A stretch of DNA of 64,000 nucleotides, taken from positions 804,420 to 868,419 of the forward strand of contig OX457028.1 in the NCBI GenBank assembly GCA_949752745.1, written 5' to 3'. Source of the stretch: Protula sp. h YS-2021 (taxonomy: Eukaryota; Annelida; Polychaeta; Sabellida; Serpulidae). The notes beneath the pieces are model-generated. The model worked only from the letters and a program-made list of their open reading frames with translations. It was not told where the DNA came from and did no database searches. Below, piece after piece: positions 36,169 to 48,360 of the stretch. Every line of letters begins with the position of its first letter. The first letter of the stretch is position 1. Both the position numbers and the translations under genes were made by a program.

Positions 36169-36891
36169 TGCCGTTTAGGTCCGCCCAATGACCTAGACGG
36201 ATTTATGAATAAGCCGTCCCTCTGATTTGATTGGTCTAAAATTATCTGTACTCAATGAGGGTAGCTGTTAATCATTCAGCAACCTCATTCATTTTACTCT
36301 CCTCGCGTGTAACACATTTCATATAATTAACCTAAGAAATAAATTTGTTTAAATTTTGTTGGAATATCTCTATTATTTTTTTTCTTATATAGTATATTCT
36401 GGATACCTCTGGGACGCTTTAAACATTACTGCTGATATTTAAAGTATTTTCCTTTAAACTGGGACGAATATTCGGATAGGTGTTGCTGTGACGTTTTAAA
36501 CTGGATTCTTTTGTGTCGTCATTAGGATTCTGTTGTTTCGTCACAAGATCAGTTACTACAGTAAATAATTTTAAATAACGCAGGATATCTTGCTACTAAC
36601 GCTCCGTGCAAACCTTGGATAATTTGTGAACCAGGAGAATTCCAGCTGAACGCGAGTGAGTAATTTTAAAAATTTTACATCTTTTTGATGTAATGTAACA
36701 CCGTTTGGGCTTTTCATTTCATTTATTCATTCCAAACAGGAATTCTTTACTTTTTATTGTACAAAACAATTAATATTTTTATAAATATCGGGACTCAGTT
36801 TAGACTTCATATTATTTACTTTAATACCTAGAACTCCAAACTAAACTCCCTATTATTACCTTTTACTTGCATCATTATAATAATAACGATT

Positions 36892-36893
36892 AA

Positions 36894-36960
<67 letters not shown>
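36892..36960. repeat. (TAA)n microsatellite between two short direct copies
   Basis: About 23 TAA triplets. The flanks (from CGGGACTC at 36789 and at 36961, about 70 bp each) are diverged direct copies of one another. Confidence 0.9.
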
Positions 36961-36961
<1 letters not shown>

Positions 36962-37179
36962 GGGACTCGGTTTGGATTTCATAATTAATCTTAATATGTA
37001 CTTTGAACTCCAAGCATGACTCCCTCACTTTTTACTGAAGCTTCATTGTTTCACTGGTTCGTTATTAAATTAGCAATAATTGCATCATTTTATTTAAACT
37101 ATTTTTTTTTCTTAAGGTTTATCTTAAGTTATTTAGCAATTTTACACTTTTTTCTCCTCTTCCTGTCTTGTCTATAGAA

Positions 37180-37857
37180 ATGGCTCCAAAACGAAAGGCA
37201 TCTAAAGCAACTGCTGCTTCCTCCAAGAAGACAAAAAAAGATGACATTGTCCAGGAAGTCGTCCAGCAGCTCCAACCAGTAATCGCCCAAGCTATACAGG
37301 AGGCCATTGCGACACAAACGCCGGTCACAAATCGGGAAACATTAAATCAGGAAGACCAAGACGAGGACCTTGAAGTTTTATTTCGGGATGCGGACGATCC
37401 ACACCTTGAAGGTGAGCCTATCAATTCAGCCTCCAGTACTCTGCACCTACATGTCACCAGGAACGTTCTGGACAAAATTAAGCGTGATCAGTACGTTTCC
37501 TTAGTTGAGTTGCTGAACCCGGATGAACAAGACATTAGCCTTAATATTTCACACAGTGGCAGTGTGACTCTCAATAAGAAGGCCAAGCAGCTCAAAATTG
37601 CATCCTGTGAGCAATGGTTTTCAGCTTTTTTAATTTTCTCTTCAATTTATCAAGAATATTTTCCAGATAAGTCACGGCAGCTCTTTAAATATATGTCGTT
37701 TGTACAAGGCTTGTATAAATCGTTCGGTCTAGAAGCTGCTCTCAAGTACGATGAGAACTTCCGTAAATTCAGGGAGCGTTCCCCTGATCTTACATGGGAT
37801 AGTCTTCATCAGGAAACAGGATTTGCACACTTGGCTTGTTTTCTTACGAGAATTTAA
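37180..37857 (+). CDS. Gag-like ORF1 of the tyrosine-recombinase retroelement
   Basis: 225 residues from the ATG at 37180. The first 20 residues are lysine- and alanine-rich (MAPKRKASKATAASSKKTKK). They are followed by a Gln/Glu-rich, probably helical segment (about 24-60) and a body with LNKKAKQLKIASCEQWFSAF and ending near LTWDSLHQETGF. This fits the structural ORF1 of DIRS/Ngaro elements, where the W-x-x-A-F pattern is common. I recognise no zinc knuckle. The ORF is open but its end runs into RNase H sequence in another frame, so the true C-terminus may have been lost with the deleted reverse transcriptase. Confidence 0.75.
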   Translation: MAPKRKASKATAASSKKTKKDDIVQEVVQQLQPVIAQAIQEAIATQTPVTNRETLNQEDQDEDLEVLFRDADDPHLEGEPINSASSTLHLHVTRNVLDKIKRDQYVSLVELLNPDEQDISLNISHSGSVTLNKKAKQLKIASCEQWFSAFLIFSSIYQEYFPDKSRQLFKYMSFVQGLYKSFGLEAALKYDENFRKFRERSPDLTWDSLHQETGFAHLACFLTRI

Positions 37858-38362
37858 TGGCATCACGTTATTAAATACGGATATATGGCTATCTCAAAAT
37901 CAGTTCAATGTTTTTACTGATGCCAGTAAATCAGTGGGTTATTCTGCGGTCTTGGATAATGAGTGGTTTTACGGCACATGGGATGACTCTTTCAAACAAT
38001 ATAATATTGTTATCCTAGAGCTTATCCCGATAGTAATCGCCGTGCACCTGTTTTCACAGAAACTGAAAAACAAAAGTGTGATTTTACACACAGACAACTT
38101 GGCTCTTGTGTCCATCATAAATAATCAAACAACAAAATGTAAATTGACCATGCATTTAGTTAGAAAATTAGTGGTTAGATCCTTGATAGATAACATATGT
38201 TTACACGCTGTCCATTTATCTTCATCACAGAATAGAATATCAGATTTGCTATCTCGTTTGAAGGTAAATGCCGCAAAGGAAATGGCACCTCATTTAGACT
38301 ACGATCCTCTTATTGTTCCCAAGGAGCTGGATCCATGCTGTTTATTGCGACCACTATGGTGA
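37850..38362 (+). pseudogene. Retroelement RNase H domain
   Basis: The frame 37751-38362 carries an RNase H core: FTDASKSVGYSAVL (first catalytic Asp), then ILELIPIVIAVHLF (catalytic Glu) and VILHTDNLALVSIINNQT (third Asp), followed by NRISDLLSRL (fourth Asp region). All four expected acidic positions are present. The usual upstream reverse transcriptase palm with its YxDD-type motif is absent. The domain has no start of its own and is out of frame with ORF1. Confidence 0.8.
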
Positions 38363-38369
38363 TCAATAC

Positions 38370-39240
38370 TCTGTCAGTATCAACCCGCTCTGTGTACAAA
38401 AGATCGTGGGAACATTTTCAAAAAAACATGTAAAATGTTCGCTCAGCCAGCTTGTCCTGCATCAATCAATGCGTTGCTTATATATATTGCGTATTGCTCT
38501 TGTCAAGGTTTTTCATACAATACAGTGTTAACTCGCATGTCTGCAATTGCGTTTATTCATCGCTTTAAACAGAAACCAGACCTCAACCAAGAATTCTTAA
38601 TAAGAAAGGCTTTGGTTGGTTACAAAAATAAACATTATCATTCTGACCATAGAAAGCCCATTTCCGTGAGTTTACTACACAGAATGTGTGACGTTCTTCT
38701 TCAAATATTTACTGAATATTATAATCTTGCTTTATTTAAATCCTTATTTTTATTAGCATTTCATGCCTTCGTTTTGGTGAATTCACTTCCACATCCGCCA
38801 ACAATCCAAATTTGTTATTAGCTAATAATATTAAAATTAAAAGGAAGCAAGGAAAACCAGTCGGTTTAACTATCCACTTTGAACAATTTAAGCATAGTAA
38901 GGGTAGACACTTTGATTTGCATATACCCTCTTCCCCCGGCCCCTTTTGCCCCGTTGAAGCGATGTCAAATTATTTAAAACTTCGTACACAAAAAGTTGAT
39001 TCTCTCTTCGTTTTAAAAAGCGGAAAGCCTATTTCTCCATCCCTTTTTAATACCGTTCTCAAATCGGCATTAATGCTCTCCCTTGGTACTTGTAAGGGTT
39101 ATACTTCACATTCCTTTCGAATAGGTGCCGCGACATATTGCCTCAAAAAAGGTTTAAATAAAACACGCATTTCTCATATTGGCAGGTGGCGTTCTAATGC
39201 TATTGATAAATATTTTCGAGTACCGTCTTTCACAGTGTGA
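38370..39240 (+). pseudogene. Tyrosine recombinase of the retroelement
   Basis: The catalytic half is open in the frame 38812-39240. It shows HSFRIGAATYCLKKG (the H-x-x-R motif) and IGRWRSNAIDKYFRV, with the Trp and the nucleophilic Tyr near the C-terminus, as in DIRS/Ngaro and Crypton recombinases. The N-terminal core-binding half (38370-38800) is readable only with frame changes (CINQCVAYIYC-like, then FLLAFHAFVL). The first catalytic Arg would lie near the FRAxxxLRxGE-type block around 38750-38790, where a frameshift falls. Confidence 0.82.
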
Positions 39241-39379
39241 TTGCCCGTTTGTCTGTGGGGTTCTTCTGTGGGGATTTCAATTTGTTTGACCCCAAGACAA
39301 ATTTTGGATCAGTGAATTATATGTTTTCTTTCTTATAAATATGTGTGATGTAATTCTTCTTTATTGTTGTACATCTATC

Positions 39380-39455
39380 AATTATTGATGTTACGTAATT
39401 GGATTGATGTTACGTAATTGTACTGATGTTGCGTAATTGTATTGATGTTAAATAA
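39380..39455. repeat. Tandem 20 bp repeat with TTACGTAA palindrome
   Basis: Four copies of TGATGTTACGTAATTG with variants, about 20 bp apart, in the 3' part of the retroelement. Confidence 0.88.
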
Positions 39456-39551
39456 TTGTAAATATATTAACTAAACACTGGCGGTACAAGAAATTTATAA
39501 AAATCCCACCTGCGTGTTTATTTTCGTGTTCACAGGACGGCTTGAAATCAT

Positions 39552-39740
39552 AAATACTGTTTGGGGGTCTCCAGAAGCAAAAAAAGCGCACATGAGTACA
39601 TCAATGACAAACCACCAAAAATGTTAGCGTGAATGCATTTTGTCAAGCCACTATTTAAAATTATGCTAAAGACCTCTTAAAGTAATGACATAAATATTAA
39701 TCACAGTCGGCTACACCTCTTCATCATCACTCAAATGCCA
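39552..39740. repeat. 284 bp direct repeat, copy 2, right part
   Basis: Continues copy 2 from AAATACTGTTTGGGGG to AAATGCCAT and matches 35871-36060 almost base for base. Confidence 0.93.
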
Positions 39741-39741
39741 T

Positions 39742-42470
39742 CGTTGGGCGTAATACATATTGGTTCGCCAATCACCAATGGGGTTACGCTGTGCAATTAT
39801 ATCTCAAGATCTATTGTAAAAAATAATGCTTGTGAGTTTTTTTCTAATTTTAACGACTTTGTTTTAATTAAGCTTGGGCATTCCTCACTTATTCATAAAG
39901 TTAAGCATTCTACCTGCGTGTTCACACAAGCAACATTGTGCTACTTCTGAAGAATTTTAGTGGTAAACATTTCCAATAATTCCAGTTTTTAATGCAACCT
40001 TCTTTCAACAGTAATCTGTTGTTAAAGACGTCGCTCTAAATTTGTACGATAATTTAACTAAATACAACTTGACTTATGCTAGAGTTATATTTTAAAGCCG
40101 TGACCCAAATACAAGCTATTTTTGTATCCTAATGTTTTCAAGAAAACATGACAATACATAACATTTCTGCCATCAAATCATTTGAATAACGCAAACACGA
40201 TTTATGGTATGTGAATTAAGGTACTTTAAGGCACGATCTGTAAGTAATGGCTATGACTAGCAATATATCTGACAATAAACGTTATAATCACTTGATGTGT
40301 TGACAAAAAATGACCCCATTACAATTGCGTGGATATAGTAATAACTTGACTTACAATCATCATTCATTCGACATTTATTGTAATGCCCTAAGCAGCAAAT
40401 TGTTGACTTGTTTCGATATTGTCAGAAGTGCTCAATGAAGCGAAAGAACTTCTGTGTTTACTTCGAGAATGCAAAACCATACTTTAATCTGTATAATACA
40501 ACTTGAAAACATTTCAATACACGTTTATATAAAATTGAAATAATTATTGGTACCCATAACATTGCTGAATTTTTGTCAGTTTCTGTAATTAATAGTATGT
40601 ACGTTTTACAAGGTCTTAATTCATTCATAAATTACACCAGTTCCACTGTCTCCAATATCCGTAAAAGTTTAAATATTAAAATGAAGCAAACAAACATCTG
40701 AAAAATTGAAAGTTTTCTCATATTCTCAAAAGCTAACACAAATTATTAATTTCTAAAAGTCTTTGAAGCGGGATGTGTGTGTTGCGTTAAGCTATAAAAA
40801 AAGTTTAGTTCCGATAACTTTAATTGTTACGAAGGTATAAAAACGTTTAGTTACGACAACGTTAATTGTTACGAAATTTTAGCTTAAAGTTTTCCAGCTT
40901 GAATAATCTCAATATAAAATCAATATCTATTTAAAAACCACAGAATTTATTTTAAAAAATGCATTATTTATTATGGAAAATGCTTAGTTGACAAAGCTAC
41001 TTCAAAATGTAAAATAGTACACACCGATTTTGATTAAAATTAATGCTAATGCTACACTTGGTTCAAACCAAGCACTTTTTTGACCGAAAATTAGAGAATC
41101 GGCAAGATGAGGGCATGCGTCAGGATCCAAATTCAAGGCGTAAATAAACAGACAACTAGCATGGCTTTTGGCAGAGCAAGTCGTTCATAGTTATCTCTCG
41201 ATTTACAGCTCGCTCAGTTAAGAAGGATATTATTTAAATAATCAACACCAAACAACTTTTGCAGTAAGGTTCCTTGTACCGAAATGAACCGTTATGCAAC
41301 GCCCTCTGGATACTGAATAGCCAGCTTTAGTGAACACAATTTTTTACTTAGGCCCTGGTGAGTAGAGACGGCCTGTTTGTTTAATAACCGGCTGCAGTCA
41401 AAAACTGTTCTTGTCCTTTTTAAGGTCAGAATGGTCCCATTTCATGAATGAACGGATGTTTAAACTTCACAGATCGGGCAGGCAATGGGCATTTACATAT
41501 TGCTGACATACTGAAAAGAAACCATGCAAAAGAATTCAATCCAAACTAAATCAAGCAATTCAAAAGCGAGAAATACAGTACGAACCAATTTAATAATAGC
41601 TTTAATGGATTGACCTAAGAGTTGAGCTCTTTTAATCAACAAAATTGTCTGCCACTAGTCGCTTGAAGTCAACCATTCCTTAAAACAAAACTAATGTAGC
41701 TACGTTTATTTAAAAAAAAATTACCTTGCCTTATCTTTGTACCCACTTGGTAAGCGTTTAAATTGAGTATTTTCAATTCATTAAAAATAGAATGGTTTTA
41801 TACACAAATAGTAATGAATTCACCGAATTAATCTTGTATTTGTCAGTTTCTGCTCTCCTTTAGAACATGAAATGTTATCTTCATTAAAAATCCGCATTGT
41901 CTTGAGGAATAGGCGAAGTTGCCAACAGCCAAAAACGTATAAAATAGCATGTACACTGTAAAAAAATTTGACCCTTTACATTTTGTAAATTCAGCTCAGG
42001 TGAAAATAGTCCTGATAGTTTGATACAGTTACTTGTGCATGCCGTTAAAACAACGGGGCGATCTTGCAAAAAGTTCAAACATCTGCTTGAACGACATGAT
42101 TCATTTTTGCTTTCTGAAACTAAATGTCACTCACATGGAAGCATAACCAAGAAAACGAGAGACTGCCACGGATAAGTTTCCAGTGCTCATCCCGTAAAAT
42201 CCTGTAATAACATATAATACAACTTATGACTTAGACCAAAGATCATTCAATCAAAAGTATATTTTAAAACATATCATTACTTATTTAGAATGTCGAAAAA
42301 AGTATCGAAAAGAACAAATTGTCGTGCGATATTGCAGAATAAAATGACATAATTTAAAATATCTACATTAAGAAATCAAATGCATTTCCTATTGACTTAC
42401 TGTCAGATTGAAGGGCGATGAGGTTCATGTTTCAGCAATAGGCAATTCATTTAGTGAAGTCGTGGTAAAT
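39742..42470. other. Intergenic, no gene recognised
   Basis: AT-rich. One small tandem duplication (about 40803-40833 and 40845-40875, around GTTACGAA) and a short palindrome CTTGGTTCAAACCAAG near 41058 are visible. No coding motif seen. Confidence 0.45.
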
Positions 42471-42477
42471 TATCCTC

Positions 42478-44245
42478 TATTGATACTCAGAGCTTATGTA
42501 GTCAAACAACAGAGCTTGTAATCCCGGACAGTGCTGATGCTGAAGCCGCCCTGTCCTACAATGATCAGCATTCAGCTTTGCTAGATGCAAAAGCACCCTG
42601 AAACTAAGACAATAACCATTCGTCCCAAAAATGACTGGTACCAAACGCACTGTAGAGCAGCTAAAGTTGTCAGGCGCCGACTTGAGCGCAACCAAGAGAA
42701 ATCTGCAAACAAGAAGACAAAGAAGCATACGAAAAACAATGTAGGTACGTGAACGTTCTAATGAAAGAGGCACGCATCGAATTCAATTCAAAAAAGATTT
42801 GTAAATCAAAAGATGACAAGAAGAAATTATTTGATAGAAATTTTGTTTTAGAACAATGATCCGATTTTTCCGTCATCTTCCTTTCCTGAAAATCTTCCTT
42901 CCGATTTTATAACTTTTTTGTGGACACAATTATTAAAATCAACGCCAAAATATCATCTGAAAAATTAACAATAGCACCAAAGGAAATTTCTGAGCAGGAA
43001 ATATCGGATGTCATTGCATATTCTTCTGCGTTAACATGTGAGTTGGACCCAATGCCTACTAAACTGCTCAAGGAATGCAGGCAAGAGATCACACCTCACA
43101 TAACATCAATTGTGAACTTGTCTTTGAGAAATAGTGAAGTACTTTTATCCATGAAACAAGTGTCACCAGACAACTAATTTAAAAGATTCCTTTATATTCT
43201 GAAAATTTAAAAAGCTACCGATCGATGTTCAGCCTTTATCGGATATCACATGCTATTATGGTTATGCAGACGATTCCCAGCTTTACGTATTCTTGATAGA
43301 AAGAAAGATTAAACGAGTAAAATAGAAATACTTGGAAACTGTATCAAAGCTATTAAGGCATTTATGACTTTTTTAAAATTTAATGATGAAAAAACTGAAA
43401 TTGTACTTTTCGGTTCAAATTTTAACATAAAAAGTTTTAAGTCAATCACGGTATCAGTCAAAAATTATCAGATTGCTAGTAGAACTAGTGCTAAAAATCT
43501 TGGTGTAATATTTTATTCGTGTATCACGACGAATGAATTTGTTGCTTCAAAATGCCACCCTGTCATGCATTACTTAAGAGCTATACATCACATTAGAAGA
43601 TGTTTGGATATTGAGTCTGTAACGGCACGAATACATGCGCTTATAACTTCACAGATTGATTTTTCAAATAGTTTTTTACTTGATGCTTAATGCTTCAAAG
43701 TCCACTCTTGCCCCACTTCAACGTGTGCAATATGCTGCCGCCTGATTGATAACAGGTGTTAACGTACCCCGATGACCACAGTTCCTAGATCATTACACTG
43801 ACTACCTGTTCATTTAAGGATACAATTTAAAGTTTTAGTTATATGTATCAACTTAGTGGATGGATTAGCCCCTGAATATTTATGTGAAATCATTGAATGG
43901 TAACGCTTTGAGAGACGTTTGCGACCCACTCCTAGGATGACTTACTCCTAGTAGTGCCAAAGTTTAACTCAAAGTACAGTCGCAAGTGCTTTTCTATGTA
44001 CGTGCCATATTTATGGAATGCAGTACCTAACAGTATTAGAGCATTTAAAAAAGACCTCAAAACTCATTTATTTCTGCATTTCTTGTTGATCCTCTCAGTC
44101 TGTCATGCAGTTGATTTTATATGTTTATTTGCTAATGTATTTTAATCATTGCTTGTTTGTATTGTAAAGCGCTTAGAGCTTTTATTAGAATAAGCGCTAA
44201 ATAAGTGTATTTAGTAATAATAATAATACTAATAATAATTGTTAG
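42478..44245 (+). pseudogene. L2/CR1-like LINE ORF2 remnant
   Basis: Plus-strand fragments run in LINE order. Post-endonuclease linker: SADAEAALSYNDQHSALLDAKAP (42520-42595), AYEKQCRYVNVLMKEARIEF (about 42730). Reverse transcriptase: SSALTCELDPMPTKLLKECR (43020-43080) and LKFNDEKTEIVLFGS (43370-43410). C-terminal part: SAKNLGVIFYSCITT, LRAIHHIRRCL and LITSQIDFSNSFLLDA (43480-43690). The YxDD catalytic motif region reads as a decayed YADD-like segment near 43260. It ends in an (AATAAT)n tail at 44215-44240, typical of L2/CR1-group 3' ends. Internal deletions have removed most of the palm. Confidence 0.82.
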
Positions 44246-46080
44246 TTGGTCCTGTTCTTCTTTGTACAGGCAATAAAAGTCAATATAAAGTATACCTAGG
44301 GATTAGCAATGGCAAGTGCGTCGTGATACTTCATGCAATACAGGACAGAGACTAATAGCAGCCGGAATATCATACGCGAAAGTCAGTCTGTAATCCTCTG
44401 TATTCCAGATATTCATAATTGTTTTAGAATAACTACTCTGCAGCGTGTTGTTCGTGTGAGGATGTTAATAAATGCAAGGTTCGATATAAAAGCCTTTACC
44501 AGCTTGGGCTTCGTGTATAATTTTCTAATGTACACACGGTATATACGAACAGCTTTATCAACTTATAATGAAACGATTAACATAATCCTAATGTGACGAT
44601 ACTAGTTTTTTTATTTTTTTCTGACAATAAAATATAAAACTTTAATATGCAATTTAGTTAGAAAATACAATCGTTATTTTGCTATATTGTTGAACATTTT
44701 AATACTGAACCGAAAATACAACGGACTAAATTAAACTTATTTTGTTAATAAGCAATCTGCTTCCTTTAGCAGTTCATAACTGTCAATATTTCAGTGAAAT
44801 TGTTGGAAAGCCTGTTTACGCTCAAAACACTTATATATCTTTGGGAGAAAACATGTTCGCATACAGAGTTAATTCTGACTGTAGATAAGTGTGTTAATAG
44901 TAACAGAAGTATTTAAATTAGTGGAATAAATTTAATTGAATTGCCTCTTTGAGTTTGTTGTAACTTGACTAATTCCTTGTTTTAAAACAATGTAGTCTTG
45001 ATTTGAGAATTGAAGAATGGCATTGTTTAAAGTGCGGAAGAGCTATATATGTAGGTAAATACACCAAACGCTTAGATCATTTTTCAAAGAATATGCACAA
45101 TATTTTCTTGGTTCTCATCAATTTAGTTTGGTGCATAATTTAGCTTAATTTAATATGTGTTATGCAAGACATTTTAACCTCTCTGTCAAAAAAGTAAGCC
45201 ACTTATTACTGATCTTTGAGAGATAAAGAAGTAATATGAATGTTCATAAGAAAAGACCCGTTTGTTTCACCATGTTCACATACCCCAAGTCGATTCTAAT
45301 CAGGCACAATTTGACGAAAGTATCAATTTCAGTACTATCTGCAAACTAAAATGCTAGAAATATGAATGCTTATGAAACCTAAGATACGAATGTCACATCA
45401 CTGCTTATGTTGGTAGTTTATATTTTGGCAAAAAATATTTCTTCTCAAAAAGATAATTCAAAGTTCGTTCTGATAATTCTCACAAAAAATTATTTTCCAG
45501 TACATATTGACAGTATATCACAATATGAATGCTTCAAAATGAATGGTATAGATAATGTTAATTTTCCCTATAAACAAACTAGCCATTTTTTGCAAACAAA
45601 TAATTTACGCATCAGAAAACAATCTCAAGAGTATGTTTTCAAATATTATATTGCACTATTAAGTTATGCAAATATTTTGCAGTAACCTTATTTTAACAGC
45701 AGAAACTTATTTGAGTAAGGAACTAACGGATCAACTGGCTGTTAAAACAAGGGCGTTCAGTTTAGTTTCTTGTTTTATGAATATATTTTGATGAATATAT
45801 ATATTGTTGTGAAGTAAATACGAGCCATTAATTTAACTATAGAACCGTCTGCTAGCAAGCTGAAAAGGTCCCGGACTAAGTGTTTCCAATGCTAATATAC
45901 ACTAGCTCCTAAAATATGAAAAGTTTATTCAAACCTTATATACATAAAAATACAATAAAAATACATATACTCAAATACCAACACCAAGAACCTATCATTA
46001 TTATTTCAACCCAATTGTATGTCCCAGTTAAATAATCCCACACACAGCCCTCACCTCGGTTAGGTCACCACATACGAATG
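44246..46080. other. Intergenic, no gene recognised
   Basis: Very AT-rich sequence without motif-bearing frames, RNA genes or arrays. Confidence 0.45.
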
Positions 46081-46099
46081 ATGTTAAACTGGTCGCACG

Positions 46100-46245
46100 C
46101 AGGCGAATGACGTCATCACTAAGACCTAAGCAGACTAGTGACATCATCAGAAAAAGAAGACGAGTAATGTCATCAAAAGGTCACACGCAGACGGGTGACG
46201 TCATCAAAAAAGTCACATGCAGACGGATGACGTCATCACAAAGAT
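46100..46245. repeat. Tandem array of about 31 bp units with CRE-like TGACGTCA
   Basis: Five units spaced 27-32 bp each hold TGACGTCATCA or a one-base variant: 46108, 46139, about 46165, 46196 and 46228. They are joined by GGTCACACGCAGACGG-type spacers. Weaker copies continue to about 46450. The sequence is less AT-rich than its surroundings. TGACGTCA is the consensus site of CREB/ATF bZIP factors, but no nearby promoter is evident. Confidence 0.8.
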
Positions 46246-46519
46246 CCTGCCAAACTCCCGTATCAAAAGTCAGACGGCGAATGGCTTAATGAATGACGTC
46301 CATAACACCGTAATGTCACATTAGATGGAGATATTCTTAAGGTCACACAGGCGACGATATCAATCGAATCTTATTCCCAATGCCACTCAAAAGACACACA
46401 GACGATATCAGATGACCGACATCACAAGATCACACAGACGACACCGGTCAAATCTTGTCCCCGTCCCCACTCATCAACACGGTGCGAAAAACTGTGGGAA
46501 TAAATATACACCATAAATA

Positions 46520-48360
46520 TTCACTTTAAGTTGAATTCTATCAAGCTTTGTTTTACACATTTCCAAAATTCCTCCTTTTTCAGTTTATAAACAGCTGAGA
46601 TTATCTTCCCCTTCTAGCAGATATTTACTCAGCAAATGCACGACAAAGTGTATTACACTTCTTCACAAAATACTCATATTTATATGAAGAAATAAATACA
46701 TTACTAAATGATATAACTAAATTAAATATCAAATTAACGTAACCCAATATAAAGTTAACTCACCCAGTGAATCGAATGCACGTCCGTAAATTACCAACAA
46801 GCGATTAAAACATGTTTACACGAGGATTTTTCTGTATCCCATATCCATTTTATTAAATACAACAGGCATTTAGCCCAACACATCACAAATGGCTGCTTTG
46901 ACCAACACATCACAAAGAACTGCCAAAGCCCAACAAGTCAAACCGGCACGTCTTATGTCTGTGCCATCGCTGCACAGAATCAAATCAAAATGACCGCGAC
47001 CCGCGAAAGAAAAATAACATTTGACCAATGCTCAATAAAATGTTCAACACAGGTCAAACACTGAACCCTCGTGTGCCTTTCAAACATTAGTCACAATGTT
47101 TTTCAAACAATGGAACAATGGTACACGTGTTGAACGTACACATGCACTATCGAACACAAACCATAAATTGATGCACATCAAATCAATTTATAGACATTTC
47201 AGATTAAAACATTTAAATGCTTAGAATTAATGGACCCGGTCAATAAAGGTGACCTCACGCGTCAACTGGTGACCCACAGCCCATCCCATACCTGTACATT
47301 AATTGTCATCATAACATATATTATATATAACGGTTTCATAAATGAATAGCAGATCAGATCCGCCGACTGAATATACACCACGTAATAATTTTACGCCATG
47401 ATGTCATATGCCTGCCTTAATTTTTTCTGCAAACTTAAAGCGTAAGCCCATTCGACTTACCCAAGGATAAAATACAAGAATATCAACTTCTAATTTCATC
47501 TAATTCTTGGATACTGAGATCATTAAAACATATTGGGTTAGGAACAGGGTTGACACCAGATATCTATTTATATGAAGACGCCAGTGAAAGTTATCGCTTC
47601 CACCACTCTACTAAGCTTGAAATAATCTTTCAAACCTTCTAAGCAATAATCCTACCATATAACAAGGAGCTCTGATAGAGCCATTCTAACGATTTACATT
47701 GCTTCTCCCACTCACATAAAAATCTACATGGCAAACAAAGCAACAATCGGAAAAAATCTGGAGGATCTACAATGTACAGCGGCGGAAAAAATCTTGCATG
47801 TGATATTAGACGTCATACCCTTTTAACGCTTTTTAAAATTGTACTACACAAATCAGAGCTCTTCGACTGACTAAAAGATGACCATATACAGTTTGCAATT
47901 GATGAAACTTGCTGTTATCAGACTATTTTGTGCACAGATTCTTGTTCAAAATATAAATAATTTTACTTTAAGAGTTTTACAAGATGACGCTATGTGCATC
48001 AGTCAATAAAATAAGATGTGTCTCAAGTTGATAGAACGGTTGAACCTAAAGAACTAAATTTTCGTTTTCGAGATGTCTTGCGCACAATATTTTGTTCAAA
48101 ACAAATACATTATATACACAGAACACAGAACTTTTGCTAAGTGACACATAATAATATAGTGCCAGTGAAGCAGATGTTTTTCATTCTAAAGCGTATAACT
48201 GTAGGTATGAAAACTACAGTGCAACGTTTGGCAAGAAATACACTTCACAAAATGACCCAAAACAAAAGATAATAGAAGAATAAAAAATGAAATATTATTG
48301 AAATCGAATCCATGATCGATTATAAAATTAAGCTGTTGACACTACAGTCAAATCCCAGTT
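46520..48360. other. Intergenic, 3' of the PEBP gene
   Basis: No coding motif or transposon boundary found. The 3' untranslated region of the minus-strand PEBP gene should fall in the upper part. No clear AATAAA on the minus strand is close to the stop. Confidence 0.45.

Larger units (their letters stand above)
36169..39549 (+). mobile_element. DIRS/Ngaro-like tyrosine-recombinase retroelement, RT deleted
   Basis: The element carries a gag-like ORF (37180-37857), an RNase H domain and a tyrosine recombinase. The gag frame runs almost directly into RNase H, so the roughly 1 kb reverse transcriptase that should lie between has been deleted. The ends are defined by the duplicated target. Near the termini, ATTTATGAATAAGCCGTCCC (36201-36220) is an imperfect inverted copy of 39534-39555. 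No long direct LTRs are seen, as expected for this order, which integrates through a circular intermediate with the recombinase. ATAAAT occurs at both junctions and once in the empty site. Non-autonomous as it stands. Confidence 0.85.
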
